64,000 nucleotides of DNA from Capnocytophaga sp. (GTDB taxonomy: Bacteria > Bacteroidota > Bacteroidia > Flavobacteriales > Flavobacteriaceae), in NCBI GenBank assembly GCA_030530525.1, contig JAUMUT010000007.1:22430-86429 (forward strand), read 5' to 3'. Below, one piece after another: positions 1 to 9,446 of the stretch. Made by a program: the position numbers and the translations under genes. Under the pieces are notes generated by a model. That model made no database searches, was not told the origin of the DNA, and saw nothing but the letters and a program-made list of their open reading frames with translations. Within the stretch, counting starts at the first letter, position 1. Every line of letters begins with the position of its first letter.

Positions 1-460
1 GACAAACTGCAACCGCCAAACCATCTGTGGAATCCAATTTTTTTGGTATCTCTTTGAATTTTAGTAATTGCTGTAACATTTTGGCAACTTGCTCCTTAGA
101 TGCATTTCCATTTCCTGTAATTGCCATTTTTACTTTCTTGGGTTCGTATTCTGTTATTGGAATTTCTCTTGCTAAACCAGCTGCCATTGCTACTCCTTGT
201 GCTCGCCCGAGCTTTAACATAGACTGTACATTTTTCCCAAAAAAAGGAGCTTCAATAGCAATTTCATCTGGGTGAAATGTATCAATAAGTTCAGTAGTTC
301 GTTCAAATATTATTTTTAGTTTTATGTAATGATTGTCATATTTACTCAATAGTAATTCATTCATTTGCAAAAAAAACATTTGATTACGCTCTATTTTGAT
401 AATTCCAAATCCCATAACGGTAGTACCTGGGTCTATTCCTAATATTATTTTTTCAGACAT
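1..460 (-). CDS. ruvC: Crossover junction endodeoxyribonuclease RuvC (partial, C-terminus beyond window)
   Basis: RuvC is the dimeric nuclease that resolves Holliday junctions together with RuvAB. On the minus strand the ATG at 460-458 opens a frame that stays open to the window edge, giving 153 codons of a family usually near 160-185 residues. The N-terminus shows the RuvC signature LGIDPGT, whose Asp is the first catalytic acid. EAPFFGKN follows further on, with the Glu of the second acidic motif, and then a [15 protein letters not shown] stretch typical of RuvC. The third acidic cluster lies near TDGLAVA at the window edge. It follows the TlpA-like lipoprotein gene on the same strand, from which a terminator separates it. 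The identification is firm; only the C-terminus is missing. Confidence 0.95.
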   Translation of the reverse strand, partial: MSEKIILGIDPGTTVMGFGIIKIERNQMFFLQMNELLLSKYDNHYIKLKIIFERTTELIDTFHPDEIAIEAPFFGKNVQSMLKLGRAQGVAMAAGLAREIPITEYEPKKVKMAITGNGNASKEQVAKMLQQLLKFKEIPKKLDSTDGLAVAVC

Positions 461-484
461 TAATTATCTTTCCTTTTTCACATT

Positions 485-513
485 AAAAAACCTCCTTATT
501 TAGGAGGTTTTTT
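485..513 (-). terminator. Intrinsic terminator of the TlpA-like lipoprotein gene
   Basis: A perfect 12-bp stem (485-496 with 502-513) around a 5-nt loop has an A-run on one side and a T-run on the other. It lies 10 bp past the lipoprotein stop codon and upstream of ruvC. It can work in both orientations. Confidence 0.85.
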
Positions 514-522
514 GAGTTGTTT

Positions 523-1905
523 TTATAATAAACTTTTTAATAGTACTTCTGTTTCTGGTTGTGAAGGACGAGGTGCATCGTAATTAATAATTTTACCTTC
601 TTTATCAATTAAAATAAAACGAGGAATACCTTTTATGCCATATTGTTTTATAAATTCTGATTTCCAAGCATTATCAGCCATTAATTGTACGCCTGTTAAT
701 TGCTCTTCTTTAACGAAGTCTCTCCATTTTTGAGCATTTTCCAAATCATCAATAGAAATACTTACAAATTCAATATCTTTCCCGTGGAATTTTTCTTCTA
801 ATTTTTTCAAGTGAGGAATTTCCATACGGCAAGGTCCGCACCAAGTAGCCCAAATATCCATATAAACATATTTACCACGAAAATCAGCCAATGAAGTTTT
901 ACTTCCATTAATATTTTCATAATTTGTAAATGTAGGCGACATAGCTCCTGGCACTAAATTAATACTAATATCGTACATTTCCTTAGCCAAGTCTTTCACT
1001 TCTTGGTCATCTGTATATTGTGCAATAAAATCATAAATGATTTGATTGGACTCATTACCTGGCACTATCAATCCAAAAAGACTTTTTCCTATATCTGTAC
1101 GAATATTAGAAGATTTATATTTTTTTAATTCGTTGATAAGGGCTTCAATATGCTCTTTGGTTGGGTTTTGAGGGTCTGGTAAAACTTTTAATATTTTGGT
1201 ATGCACCAAATCACGATATGTGTCTATTTGTTCGTATTCTTCTGCATTATCAAAATTAACTTCTGCAATATCTTCAAAGAAATCCCCTGGTAAAGTTTCG
1301 TCTCTACCCATCAAATAACTATGAAATTCAGGATAAGAATTTAAATAGGTCATATATTTGTAATCTGCCCATTTTCCTTGATTTTTTACAAAATCTTCCT
1401 CAAAACCATAAGTATTTAATTTTTCTTTTAGCTCATTGAAAATAGTTTTTAAATTTTCTTTAAACTCTTGTGGTTTTTGCCCAAATAAATTAGTATCGGA
1501 ACCATCTAATTTACTATTAATAAAATCATTTCTCTCTATTATATATTGCGTTTTTTGCGCATCTGTTCCTGAGAATTGTGCTTGGCTTAAATCTCCATCA
1601 AAATTGATTTCTATATTCGTTCCGTTCTGTAAAAACAAAGGAGTGCTTGAACGCTCAGAGTACAAATAATAAAAATGATTACTCCCTATATTTCGGAGTG
1701 TATCACGGAATGTTCCGTCTTGATTTACCGCTATTCTCTTCACTAATTCATTATTAAGAACAACAGCCAATCCTCCTTCTGCTCCTTGTTTTGCTACCCC
1801 TGAAATGACAGCATAATCTGTGTTTGATGTTGAGGTTGTATTTTTATCTTTACACGCAGTAAATAGTGTAAAAAGTGCTACACTTCCTAAAAAAACTTTT
1901 TTCAT
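523..1905 (-). CDS. Thioredoxin-fold (TlpA/ResA-like) lipoprotein
   Basis: This 460-residue protein is probably an envelope-anchored thiol-disulfide oxidoreductase. Residues 1-18 form a lipoprotein signal peptide ending in a lipobox-like LFTAC, with Cys18 as the lipidation site. The middle (about 40-310) is a long helix-rich region as in flavobacterial TlpA-like proteins with an N-terminal DUF4369-type domain. The C-terminal 130 residues are a thioredoxin domain with the redox motif WATWCGPC and a cis-Pro loop (GIPRFILID). By analogy it would reduce or isomerise disulfides on exported proteins or cytochromes; the substrate cannot be told from sequence. It is monocistronic, flanked by terminator 485-513 and a divergent gene at 2068. 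Confidence 0.85.
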   Translation of the reverse strand: MKKVFLGSVALFTLFTACKDKNTTSTSNTDYAVISGVAKQGAEGGLAVVLNNELVKRIAVNQDGTFRDTLRNIGSNHFYYLYSERSSTPLFLQNGTNIEINFDGDLSQAQFSGTDAQKTQYIIERNDFINSKLDGSDTNLFGQKPQEFKENLKTIFNELKEKLNTYGFEEDFVKNQGKWADYKYMTYLNSYPEFHSYLMGRDETLPGDFFEDIAEVNFDNAEEYEQIDTYRDLVHTKILKVLPDPQNPTKEHIEALINELKKYKSSNIRTDIGKSLFGLIVPGNESNQIIYDFIAQYTDDQEVKDLAKEMYDISINLVPGAMSPTFTNYENINGSKTSLADFRGKYVYMDIWATWCGPCRMEIPHLKKLEEKFHGKDIEFVSISIDDLENAQKWRDFVKEEQLTGVQLMADNAWKSEFIKQYGIKGIPRFILIDKEGKIINYDAPRPSQPETEVLLKSLL

Positions 1906-2067
1906 TTGTTATTTTTTTTCTCGTATCAAGTGCCAAAGTTAGCCTTTTTTTTTCAATCTACCAAATATTTTACAATAAAAAAACAAATATCACTGATTTA
2001 CAAGATGTTAAGAATTATTTTTTTATTCAAAAAAAAGTAGTATTTTTGCCAATATATTTACATTTTT

Positions 2068-2433
2068 ATGAGTAGAGATGAAAATTTAAAAATACGTTGG
2101 GATTTTTTAGTAAAAAAAATTTCGGAAGACTTTGCCGATGGGCAAACTATGGACGTAGATGGAATAATTTATCTTATTGGGGTTCAGGAACTTGGACAAC
2201 TTCACAGAACTTTTAAAAAAGAAGATAAAATGAACCTTATGCACATAGCTATCTGCAAATTATTAGAGCCTTATGGTTATTACCAACTGGATTTTGTGGA
2301 TAATGATGGCTGGCCACACTTTTCCATTGTAAAAGATTTACCTCCGTTGAAGGCTGGCGAACAAACTATCCTTATGAAGGAGGCTATTGTACATTATTTT
2401 GAAAAAAATGATTACTTTCCGGACAATATTTAG
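2068..2433 (+). CDS. Conserved hypothetical protein, 121 aa
   Basis: This small acidic cytoplasmic protein lacks signal peptide and membrane segments. I recognise the overall pattern as a conserved flavobacterial hypothetical protein, but no functional motif is visible. The sequence is amphipathic, with a DVDGIIYLIGVQELGQ segment in the N-terminal half and WPHFSI near the middle. The start ATG at 2068 follows an AT-rich leader with a possible -7 element (TATTTTTG around 2040-2047). Codon use resembles the housekeeping genes rather than the extremely AT-rich genes that follow. No function is assigned. Confidence 0.7.
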   Translation: MSRDENLKIRWDFLVKKISEDFADGQTMDVDGIIYLIGVQELGQLHRTFKKEDKMNLMHIAICKLLEPYGYYQLDFVDNDGWPHFSIVKDLPPLKAGEQTILMKEAIVHYFEKNDYFPDNI

Positions 2434-2445
2434 ATAGTTTGTAGT

Positions 2446-2547
2446 AAAATATAGATAGTTTTTCTTTTTTACTAGATGGAAAATGAAACAAACCAGATAG
2501 TTTTTATAAAAAACAAGATGCAAAAACTATTTTACTATCTATATTTT
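2446..2547. repeat. Long-loop inverted repeat (possible terminator)
   Basis: A 14-nt arm at 2446-2459 is perfectly complementary to 2534-2547, with 74 nt between them, and the second arm runs into a T-rich tract. The intervening DNA repeats the word AGATAGTTT. It could end the upstream transcript or be a recombination scar. Function is inferred only. Confidence 0.45.
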
Positions 2548-2609
2548 TTAATTTTATAGATATAAAAAACATAAAATCATATATGAAAATATTTTAAACA
2601 CATTATATT

Positions 2610-3953
2610 ATGAATAACAAACAAATACTATTTGCTTTTTTAACTGGGTTTTCCTTTTTTATAGTTTATATAATCCATCTTGTTTCTGTTTATTCTATTT
2701 TATTAGAAAGAGAAGGAGGAAGTTTAGCTTTATTATCTCCTATTGTTTTTGTTTTAGGTTTTTTATTTTATTATTGTTTTTATTACAAAGCTCCAAAATT
2801 TATTTTTGGAGCTTTTTTTATTATTCTATCAGTTATGATAATACTAATAGTATATGGAGGGAATATTTATTCTAAATATATTATTTATCAATCTAATAAA
2901 AATTTTCCTACACCATTAAAAAATTATCATTATCTAAATGATAATACTATACATATAGAGGGTAAAAATATTATTCCACTTTCTTATAAAGAAAATTATA
3001 CTCTTACTAATTATTTTATAAATGAAAAAAATGAATTAATAACCTATTATTTTCCTAAAAAAGATAGTAATATTACTTCATTATCTCCTTATATAGAAAA
3101 ATATGATAATAATGGAAATAGAATACATAAGTTTTATTTAAACTATGGTGAAAAAGAAAAATCGGCTATTGTTTTTTATAAAAATATATACATAGATATT
3201 TATAATACTATCTATTATACTTATTTGGAAGATGGGGATACTACTCCAAAAGAAATGAAATTTGTAAAACAATCTGAAAAATGGAATAAAGAAGAACAAG
3301 AAAAATATTATAAAGACATTATTTCTACTTCTGATTATAGTATAGAAGTAGATATATGGGATAAAGATATTTATAAAGATAATAAATATAATAAAGATAC
3401 TAATTATTATAGTTTTGTAGGTTTTATAAAAAATAATACCTTTTATTATTTTTATTCTACTATACCTACAAAGGTTTTATCTAATATAAAAAATAAAATT
3501 ATTACTAATAATAAAAATAGTACTACAAATATTCCTTTATTTATAGCATTTAAAAATAATGTTAGAAATTTCGTTTATCCTTATACACATAAATGGAACG
3601 ATGAATTAGATAATGATAAAACTTTTTCACGTAGAAAAATTTTCCTTTTATATTATTTAGATAAAAAGATAATTACTTGTAGATATAAATCTGATGATTT
3701 TACAAGTGAATTTTATATTGATTACGGAGAAGGTGATTTATTTATAGATTTGCATATAGATAATAAAATTTTACAACTAAAAACAGATTATACTATACTT
3801 AGAGATTATGATAGAGACTTAAATACTCCTACTATTTATAAACAAAATGAGATAGAAGAGATAGAAAATTATAAAAATATTCTTATATATAGTAATAGTA
3901 ATCTGAATTACTATTTATTTGCTAATGATTTAAAAATTTATATGATAAAATAA
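2610..3953 (+). CDS. Hypothetical membrane-anchored protein, 447 aa
   Basis: The family is not recognised. The first ~90 residues contain three strongly hydrophobic segments (about 9-30, 40-58 and 63-84). A soluble domain of about 360 residues follows, rich in Asn, Tyr, Lys and Ile and probably extracytoplasmic. It contains repeated short beta-type stretches such as NNTFYYFYS. The coding DNA is extremely AT-rich, far more so than dxs or gyrB, and A/T-ending codons are used almost exclusively. It sits in an AT-rich block with two more unknown genes (4081 and 4499). Acquisition from elsewhere or relaxed selection are both possible. The reading frame itself looks genuine because it is long and free of internal stops despite the base composition. 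Confidence 0.65.
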   Translation: MNNKQILFAFLTGFSFFIVYIIHLVSVYSILLEREGGSLALLSPIVFVLGFLFYYCFYYKAPKFIFGAFFIILSVMIILIVYGGNIYSKYIIYQSNKNFPTPLKNYHYLNDNTIHIEGKNIIPLSYKENYTLTNYFINEKNELITYYFPKKDSNITSLSPYIEKYDNNGNRIHKFYLNYGEKEKSAIVFYKNIYIDIYNTIYYTYLEDGDTTPKEMKFVKQSEKWNKEEQEKYYKDIISTSDYSIEVDIWDKDIYKDNKYNKDTNYYSFVGFIKNNTFYYFYSTIPTKVLSNIKNKIITNNKNSTTNIPLFIAFKNNVRNFVYPYTHKWNDELDNDKTFSRRKIFLLYYLDKKIITCRYKSDDFTSEFYIDYGEGDLFIDLHIDNKILQLKTDYTILRDYDRDLNTPTIYKQNEIEEIENYKNILIYSNSNLNYYLFANDLKIYMIK

Positions 3954-4080
3954 AAAATATTTCTTCTATAAACTATAAAAATATTAAATTTATATTAAAA
4001 TTCATTGTATATTATTTTTTTTTACTACATTTGTCAAAATTTTATATTACTATTTTATTTATTAATTTAAATTATATTGT

Positions 4081-4392
4081 ATGGCAAAGAAAAATTATTC
4101 TACAAATTTAGCTGGCTCACAAATAATGATTGATGGGCTAAAAGGTCGGGGTGAAATTCTTCCTTTGGGAATAAAAAGTGAAGATATTCAGAAGCTGGAA
4201 GAACTTCGTAAGAAGATGGAAACTCTTAATAGTGAGCAAGAAAAACTAAAAGCAGACCTAAAAACAAAGACAGAAGAGCTTGGTAAAGTTATTTCTGAGC
4301 TGGAAAGCAAAATTTCTTTTATCAAAAAATTAATAAAAATTACTATTCCGCAAACACAATGGAGAGAATTTGGAATAGAAGATAAAAGATAA
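4081..4392 (+). CDS. Hypothetical coiled-coil protein, 103 aa
   Basis: This short protein is dominated by a charged helical stretch (about residues 35-88) with heptad-like Leu/Ile spacing and many Glu and Lys, so a coiled coil is likely. The N-terminus (MAKKNYSTNLAGSQIM) has no signal peptide. The sequence resembles coiled-coil adaptor proteins found in several Bacteroidota genomes, but I cannot name a family. A strong hairpin terminator (4398-4436) follows directly, which supports an independent transcript. Confidence 0.6.
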   Translation: MAKKNYSTNLAGSQIMIDGLKGRGEILPLGIKSEDIQKLEELRKKMETLNSEQEKLKADLKTKTEELGKVISELESKISFIKKLIKITIPQTQWREFGIEDKR

Positions 4393-4397
4393 TTAAT

Positions 4398-4436
4398 AAA
4401 ATACCTTGTATAATTCATTTTCTTACAAGGTATTTT
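4398..4436 (+). terminator. Intrinsic terminator after the coiled-coil gene
   Basis: Perfect 13-bp arms (4398-4410 and 4424-4436) with AAAA on the 5' side and TTTT on the 3' side start 6 bp beyond the stop codon. Confidence 0.85.
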
Positions 4437-4498
4437 AATTATTTTTCTATAAAAATATATTTTGTTTATACATTATTTTTTTATAATACTATTTTTTT

Positions 4499-4786
4499 AT
4501 GAAAAATAAACCAAATATTTCACGAGGTGTCATTCTGAGTGTAGGTATTTATATTTTTATATTTTTTTATTGTTTTTTAGGATTTTTTGATGAAAAGAAT
4601 AGAAATATTTATAATTATTTTATTTACGGAATAGTATTTTCTCCTTTTATTATAGCTTTATTTTTTTTTCCCTTTTATAGTTTTTTCTATAATTGGGCAA
4701 GAATATGGCTTATTATAGTTGTAAGTTGTATTATTCTATTACTATTACAATATTTATTTCCTGATTTTCCTCTTTGGGATTCATAA
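4499..4786 (+). CDS. Hypothetical small membrane protein, 95 aa
   Basis: The translation contains three hydrophobic segments (about residues 11-30, 39-62 and 67-88) separated by short charged loops, so it is probably an integral inner-membrane protein. No family is recognised. The DNA is as AT-rich as the preceding two genes. It lies between a terminator and the DPP4-like peptidase gene. Support is the open frame, a sensible start ATG and plausible membrane topology only. Confidence 0.5.
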   Translation: MKNKPNISRGVILSVGIYIFIFFYCFLGFFDEKNRNIYNYFIYGIVFSPFIIALFFFPFYSFFYNWARIWLIIVVSCIILLLLQYLFPDFPLWDS

Positions 4787-4952
4787 TTTTTTTATTTTTA
4801 TTCTATTAAAAGAAAAAAATAAGATAGATATATAAAAATAACTTCTACCAATTTTATTATTTTTATAAAATAAAAAAATAAGACACTACCAAAAATAGTT
4901 TTGGAATAATCTATTTTTTTATTTAATTTTGTATGATTAATTTTTAAAGATT

Positions 4953-7079
4953 ATGAAAAGATTTTTTATTCTTGCTTTTTTATTATGTACGCTTGGGGCA
5001 ATTGCTCAGAAGAAAGATATTTCGGCTGTAGAGGCTACTTCAAACTGGGACTTATATCCAAGACCTTTATACTACCTACAATGGTTAGAAAACACAAACC
5101 AATATGTGTATATTAAAGATGGAAAATTTACTATCTTCAATGCTAACGACCAAAAAGAGGTAGCAAATATTCCTTTGGAGGAGATAACAAAACTTGCCGA
5201 GTTTTCTTCCTTCCCTACCCTTCTACATATTTCTTCTCAGGAGATGATTATTCAAGGTAATCATCATATTTATGCTTATAATTATGTAGATAAAAAATTA
5301 AACTACACCATTTCTCTTCCTGAAAAGGCAGAAAATATTTATTTTAACATAGATAAAAAAGCGGTTGCTTATACCTTAGAAAATAATTTGTATGTAACCA
5401 CTTCGGATAAGAAGGAAATAAAAGTTACCGACTATACAGATAAAAATATTGTATCAGGAAAAACTATTCATAGGAATGAATTTGGAATAAAGAAAGGTAT
5501 TTTTTGGTCTGAGAAGGGTAATTATATTGCTTTCTATCAAAAAGATGAAAGTAATGTAACGGATTATCCTTTGGTAGATGTTTCTACAACTCCTGCCACG
5601 CTAAAAACTATAAAATACCCTATGGCAGGACAAAAAAGTGAGATAGCTAAGGTAGGAATTTTTAATTTTACGACCAAAAAAACAATATATTTGGATATTG
5701 ATACTACGGATGAACATTTCCTAACTAATCTTACGTGGTCGCCAGATGAAAAATATATTTTACTTGCTGAAATAAAACGTTCGCAAAATGAATATTCTCT
5801 TAATCGTTATGATATTTTGTCTGGGAAACGAGTAAATACAATTCTTACAGAACAAAATAATAAATGGGTAGAACCTGAACACGATGGAGTATTTCTTCCA
5901 AACAATAATACAGATTTCCTTTGGATAAGTGAAAAAGACGGATTTAATAATCTTTATCTTTGCAAAAGTAATGCAGCTTCTGTAAAACAATTAACAGCTT
6001 TCCGATGGGTTATTAAAGATATTTTAGGTTTTGATAAAGATGGAAAAAATGTTATTATATCTGGTACAGGAACTGACCCACGTGAAACAAAATTGTTTAA
6101 AGTTAGTTTAAAAAATGGTAAAGCTACCGATATTACTCCAACAGAAGGAACACATAGTGGGAAACTTAGTAAAGATGGTTCTTATCTTATAGATGAGTTT
6201 AGTAATATAAAAAATCCTTTGCAAGTAGATGTAATAAATATAGAGAAAGGTAAGAAAGAAACTATTTATACTGCCAAAAATCCTTTGGAAGATTATAACC
6301 TTGCTACGATAGATTTCTTAACTTTAAAGACAGCTGATAATAAAACAGATCTTTATGCTAAGATAATAAAACCTAACAATTTTGACCCAAACAAGAAGTA
6401 TCCTGTTTTATTGTATGTGTATGGAGGTCCTCACGCTCAGTTAGTTGTCAATAGCTGGCTTGCAGATACGCCTGTCTGGATGCTTGCAATGGCTCAGGAG
6501 CAACAATATATAATTTTCACTCTGGATAATAGAGGTTCTGAGAATAGAGGTTTCTCTTTTGAGAGTGTAATTCATAGAGATGTGGCTAAATATGCTTTGG
6601 AAGACCAACTAACAGCGGTTAAGTACTTAAAAAGTTTGTCTTACGTGAATCCAAAAAGAATGTCCGTGTATGGATGGAGTTTTGGTGGGTTTATGGCTTC
6701 TACTTTGATGCTTCGTTCTGAAAATTCCTTTACCACCGCAGTGGCTGGCGGGGCAGTTATTGACTGGAAGTACTATGAAATAATGTATGGAGAGAGATAT
6801 ATGGACACTCCGCAAGATAATCCTGAAGGTTATGAGATAACTCGGGTAACCAAATACCTTCCTAATTTAAAAGGTAACCTACTTTATGTTCACGGATACA
6901 TAGATGATGTGGTTTTACCTCAACATTTTTTAGATATCTCTCAAGAATCTATAAAATCTTTAAAGACTATTGATTCTTTCCTTTATCCGAAACACAAACA
7001 CAATGTATCAGGAGAAGATAGGAAGCATCTTATCAAGTTAGTTACAGAGTATATTATAAAAAATAATATAGAAAAATAA
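4953..7079 (+). CDS. S9-family prolyl dipeptidyl peptidase (DPP4-like)
   Basis: This secreted or periplasmic serine exopeptidase would remove X-Pro or X-Ala dipeptides from peptide N-termini, useful to an asaccharolytic or peptide-fermenting bacterium. Residues 1-18 form a signal peptide ending in AIAQ. About 40-440 is the DPP4 N-terminal beta-propeller; the C-terminal 250 residues are an alpha/beta-hydrolase. Catalytic Ser lies in GWSFGGF, the acid is in the HGYIDDVV region, and His is in PKHKHNV. The Gly-rich loop YGGPHAQ forms the oxyanion hole region. Length (708) fits the bacterial DPP4 family. A hairpin (7090-7124) lies just past the stop, before ruvX. Confidence 0.9.
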   Translation: MKRFFILAFLLCTLGAIAQKKDISAVEATSNWDLYPRPLYYLQWLENTNQYVYIKDGKFTIFNANDQKEVANIPLEEITKLAEFSSFPTLLHISSQEMIIQGNHHIYAYNYVDKKLNYTISLPEKAENIYFNIDKKAVAYTLENNLYVTTSDKKEIKVTDYTDKNIVSGKTIHRNEFGIKKGIFWSEKGNYIAFYQKDESNVTDYPLVDVSTTPATLKTIKYPMAGQKSEIAKVGIFNFTTKKTIYLDIDTTDEHFLTNLTWSPDEKYILLAEIKRSQNEYSLNRYDILSGKRVNTILTEQNNKWVEPEHDGVFLPNNNTDFLWISEKDGFNNLYLCKSNAASVKQLTAFRWVIKDILGFDKDGKNVIISGTGTDPRETKLFKVSLKNGKATDITPTEGTHSGKLSKDGSYLIDEFSNIKNPLQVDVINIEKGKKETIYTAKNPLEDYNLATIDFLTLKTADNKTDLYAKIIKPNNFDPNKKYPVLLYVYGGPHAQLVVNSWLADTPVWMLAMAQEQQYIIFTLDNRGSENRGFSFESVIHRDVAKYALEDQLTAVKYLKSLSYVNPKRMSVYGWSFGGFMASTLMLRSENSFTTAVAGGAVIDWKYYEIMYGERYMDTPQDNPEGYEITRVTKYLPNLKGNLLYVHGYIDDVVLPQHFLDISQESIKSLKTIDSFLYPKHKHNVSGEDRKHLIKLVTEYIIKNNIEK

Positions 7080-7089
7080 AAAAACAAGC

Positions 7090-7124
7090 AAGGATAGTGT
7101 TTTTCCCATCAAAATACTATCCTT
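7090..7124 (+). terminator. Hairpin terminator after the DPP4-like gene
   Basis: Nine-bp arms (7090-7098 and 7116-7124), AAGGATAGT and ACTATCCTT, are followed by TTCTATT. The U-tract is interrupted, so readthrough into ruvX is possible. Confidence 0.6.
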
Positions 7125-7144
7125 TTCTATTAAATAAAATAAAA

Positions 7145-7561
7145 ATGGCACGATTACTCGCTATTGATTATGGTCAAAAACGTACAGGAATAGCTGTTAC
7201 CGATGAGTTACAACTTATTGCATCGGGTTTAACTACTTTGCCAACAGAAAAAGTAGTTGATTTTTTAAAAAACTATTGTACGAATGAAAATGTAGAAGCT
7301 ATTATTATTGGATTACCAAAACAAATGAACAATAAAGTATCTGAAAGTGAAGTTTTCATTCAATCTTTTATAGAAAAACTACAACAAAACCTTCCTAACC
7401 TACCTATAAAACGCCAAGATGAACGATTTACATCAAAAATAGCAATGCAATCTATGATAGAAAGTGGTGTAAAGAAGAAAAAACGTCAAGAAAAAGAAAG
7501 ATTGGATGAAATAAGTGCCGTTCTTATTCTACAAAGTTATATGGCAATGCATACTAATTAA
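7145..7561 (+). CDS. ruvX: Putative pre-16S rRNA nuclease / Holliday junction resolvase-like YqgF (RuvX)
   Basis: YqgF/RuvX has an RNase H-like fold and is known for 16S rRNA 5'-end maturation; Holliday junction resolution has also been proposed. The start at 7145 gives MARLLAIDYGQKRTGIA, the family signature with the first catalytic Asp. An upstream in-frame ATG at 7097 would place 16 extra residues in the terminator region and is rejected. IIIGLPKQMNN and RQDERFTS are the other conserved motifs, and LDEISAVLILQSY is the C-terminal Asp motif. The 138-residue length is normal. dxs starts 14 bp downstream on the same strand, so the two are probably co-transcribed. Confidence 0.93.
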   Translation: MARLLAIDYGQKRTGIAVTDELQLIASGLTTLPTEKVVDFLKNYCTNENVEAIIIGLPKQMNNKVSESEVFIQSFIEKLQQNLPNLPIKRQDERFTSKIAMQSMIESGVKKKKRQEKERLDEISAVLILQSYMAMHTN

Positions 7562-7575
7562 TTTTTTATACTATA

Positions 7576-9321
7576 ATGAAATGGTTGAATGAAGTATTTT
7601 CTCCTTCGGATGTTAGGAAACTTCCTAAGAATGCTTTGGGAGAGTTAGCGCAAGAAATCCGAGAGTTTATCCTTGATGCGGTATCTGTAAAAGAAGGTCA
7701 TTTAGGAGCTGGTCTTGGTGTGGTAGAGCTTTGTATAGCTTTGCACTACGTTTTTAATACTCCCGAAGATGTTTTGGTATGGGATGTAGGGCATCAGGCA
7801 TATCCTCATAAAATATTGACAGGTAGGAAAGATATTTTTCATACTAACAGACAATGGAAAGGACTTTCTGGATTTCCTAAACGAAGTGAAAGTATTTATG
7901 ATGCATTTGGTACAGGACATTCTTCTACTTCTATATCGGCTGTTTTAGGTATGGCAACGGCTTCCGCACTAAGAAGAAACTTTACCCGAAAACATATTGC
8001 TATTATAGGAGATGCTTCTTTTGTTAGCGGAATGTCTTTTGAAGCTCTCAATCAAGCGGGAGAAAGTAATGTAAATATGCTTATTATTCTCAATGATAAC
8101 CAAATGGGAATAGATGCTACCACAGGAGCTTTTAAAGATTATTTAAAAGAATTACCACGTGGGGGAAAAACTTTTTTTGATGCTTTAAAGATAAACTTTC
8201 TTGGAACAATAGATGGACATTCTCTGAAAGAACTTTTGGAACATTTGGAAAAGGCAAAAACAGCTTTCGGGGTGCAGTTGCTACATATCCGAACAAAAAA
8301 AGGAAAAGGATTGCGCCAAGCCGAAGAAGAACAAACGTTATACCACGCACCAGGAAAGTTTAACCGACATACAGGCGACATTATCCAGCAAGAAAAAGAA
8401 ACGGAGAAGTACCAAGATGTTTTTGGAAAGACTTTATTGACTTTGGCAAGAAAAAATCCGAAAATAGTAGGTATAACTCCTGCTATGCTAACTGGAAGTT
8501 CGCTTCATTATCTTAAAAAAGAGTTTCCTGAACGTACTTTTGATGTTGGTATAGCTGAGCAACACGCTATCACATTTGCCGCAGGGCTTGCCTCAGATGG
8601 TTTTTTACCTTTTTGTGTTATTTATTCTACTTTCCTACAAAGAGGATACGACCAACTTATACACGATGTAGCTTTACAAGGTCTAAAAGTTATTTTTTGT
8701 ATTGACAGAGCAGGTTTGGTAGGTGAAGATGGGGCTACCCATCAAGGAATATTTGATATTGCATATCTAAGATGCATTCCTAATCTTTACTTTTTTGCAC
8801 CACGAAATGAAATAGAGTTACAAAATATATTATATTCTGTTTCGCAAGATAGTTGGACGTTTCCGACAGCTATTAGATACCCTCGCGGAAATGGATTTTT
8901 GCCCAAACAAGCATTCCCTTTGGAGAAAATAACTTCAAAATCTGTTTTACTAAAAGAAGGGATAAAATATGCAGTTTTAAGTATCGGAACTATTGCTTAT
9001 AATGTAGAAAAAGCAATTGGGAAATGCAATTCTCCTGATGATTTTGCTCATTATGATATACGTTGGATAAAACCCTTAGATAAGGAAACGCTTCACTTTA
9101 TTTTTCAAAAATATCAACAAATAATTACCATAGAAGATGGATGTAAAATAGGCGGTTTCGGGAGTGCGATTGCTGAATTTATGGTAGAAAACAATTATTC
9201 TATACCATTGAAAATCATTGGAATACCTGATGAGTTTATAGAACAAGGAAGTGTAGCTATTCAACAACAATACACAGGGCTAAGCATAGAAGAAATTTGT
9301 AAAACTTTAAATAATTTATAA
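7576..9321 (+). CDS. dxs: 1-deoxy-D-xylulose-5-phosphate synthase
   Basis: This is the first enzyme of the MEP isoprenoid pathway; it condenses pyruvate and glyceraldehyde 3-phosphate using thiamine diphosphate, and the product also feeds thiamine and pyridoxal synthesis. The N-terminal His motif GHLGAGLGVVEL and DVGHQAYPHKILTGR match DXS. The ThDP-binding region is GDASFVSGMSFEALNQAGES...NDN, where the usual GDG reads GDA. The Pyr domain shows FDVGIAEQHAITFAAGLA with the catalytic Glu and DRAGLVGEDGATHQG. At 581 residues it is somewhat shorter than the ~620 of E. coli, as in some Bacteroidota DXS proteins. It follows ruvX closely. Confidence 0.95.
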   Translation: MKWLNEVFSPSDVRKLPKNALGELAQEIREFILDAVSVKEGHLGAGLGVVELCIALHYVFNTPEDVLVWDVGHQAYPHKILTGRKDIFHTNRQWKGLSGFPKRSESIYDAFGTGHSSTSISAVLGMATASALRRNFTRKHIAIIGDASFVSGMSFEALNQAGESNVNMLIILNDNQMGIDATTGAFKDYLKELPRGGKTFFDALKINFLGTIDGHSLKELLEHLEKAKTAFGVQLLHIRTKKGKGLRQAEEEQTLYHAPGKFNRHTGDIIQQEKETEKYQDVFGKTLLTLARKNPKIVGITPAMLTGSSLHYLKKEFPERTFDVGIAEQHAITFAAGLASDGFLPFCVIYSTFLQRGYDQLIHDVALQGLKVIFCIDRAGLVGEDGATHQGIFDIAYLRCIPNLYFFAPRNEIELQNILYSVSQDSWTFPTAIRYPRGNGFLPKQAFPLEKITSKSVLLKEGIKYAVLSIGTIAYNVEKAIGKCNSPDDFAHYDIRWIKPLDKETLHFIFQKYQQIITIEDGCKIGGFGSAIAEFMVENNYSIPLKIIGIPDEFIEQGSVAIQQQYTGLSIEEICKTLNNL

Positions 9322-9446
9322 ATTATTTTATCCTTTCTATTATATTCTTAATAATAAAAACTATATTTTTTCAATATAATAGACAATATTTATAATCTTA
9401 TAGAAAAAAACAATAAAAAACAAAAGATAATATACGAAAACCCTTC

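Noticed and set aside
7097..7144. Upstream start for ruvX at 7097
   Set aside because: It lies within the hairpin downstream of the DPP4 gene and adds a 16-residue extension not seen in the family.
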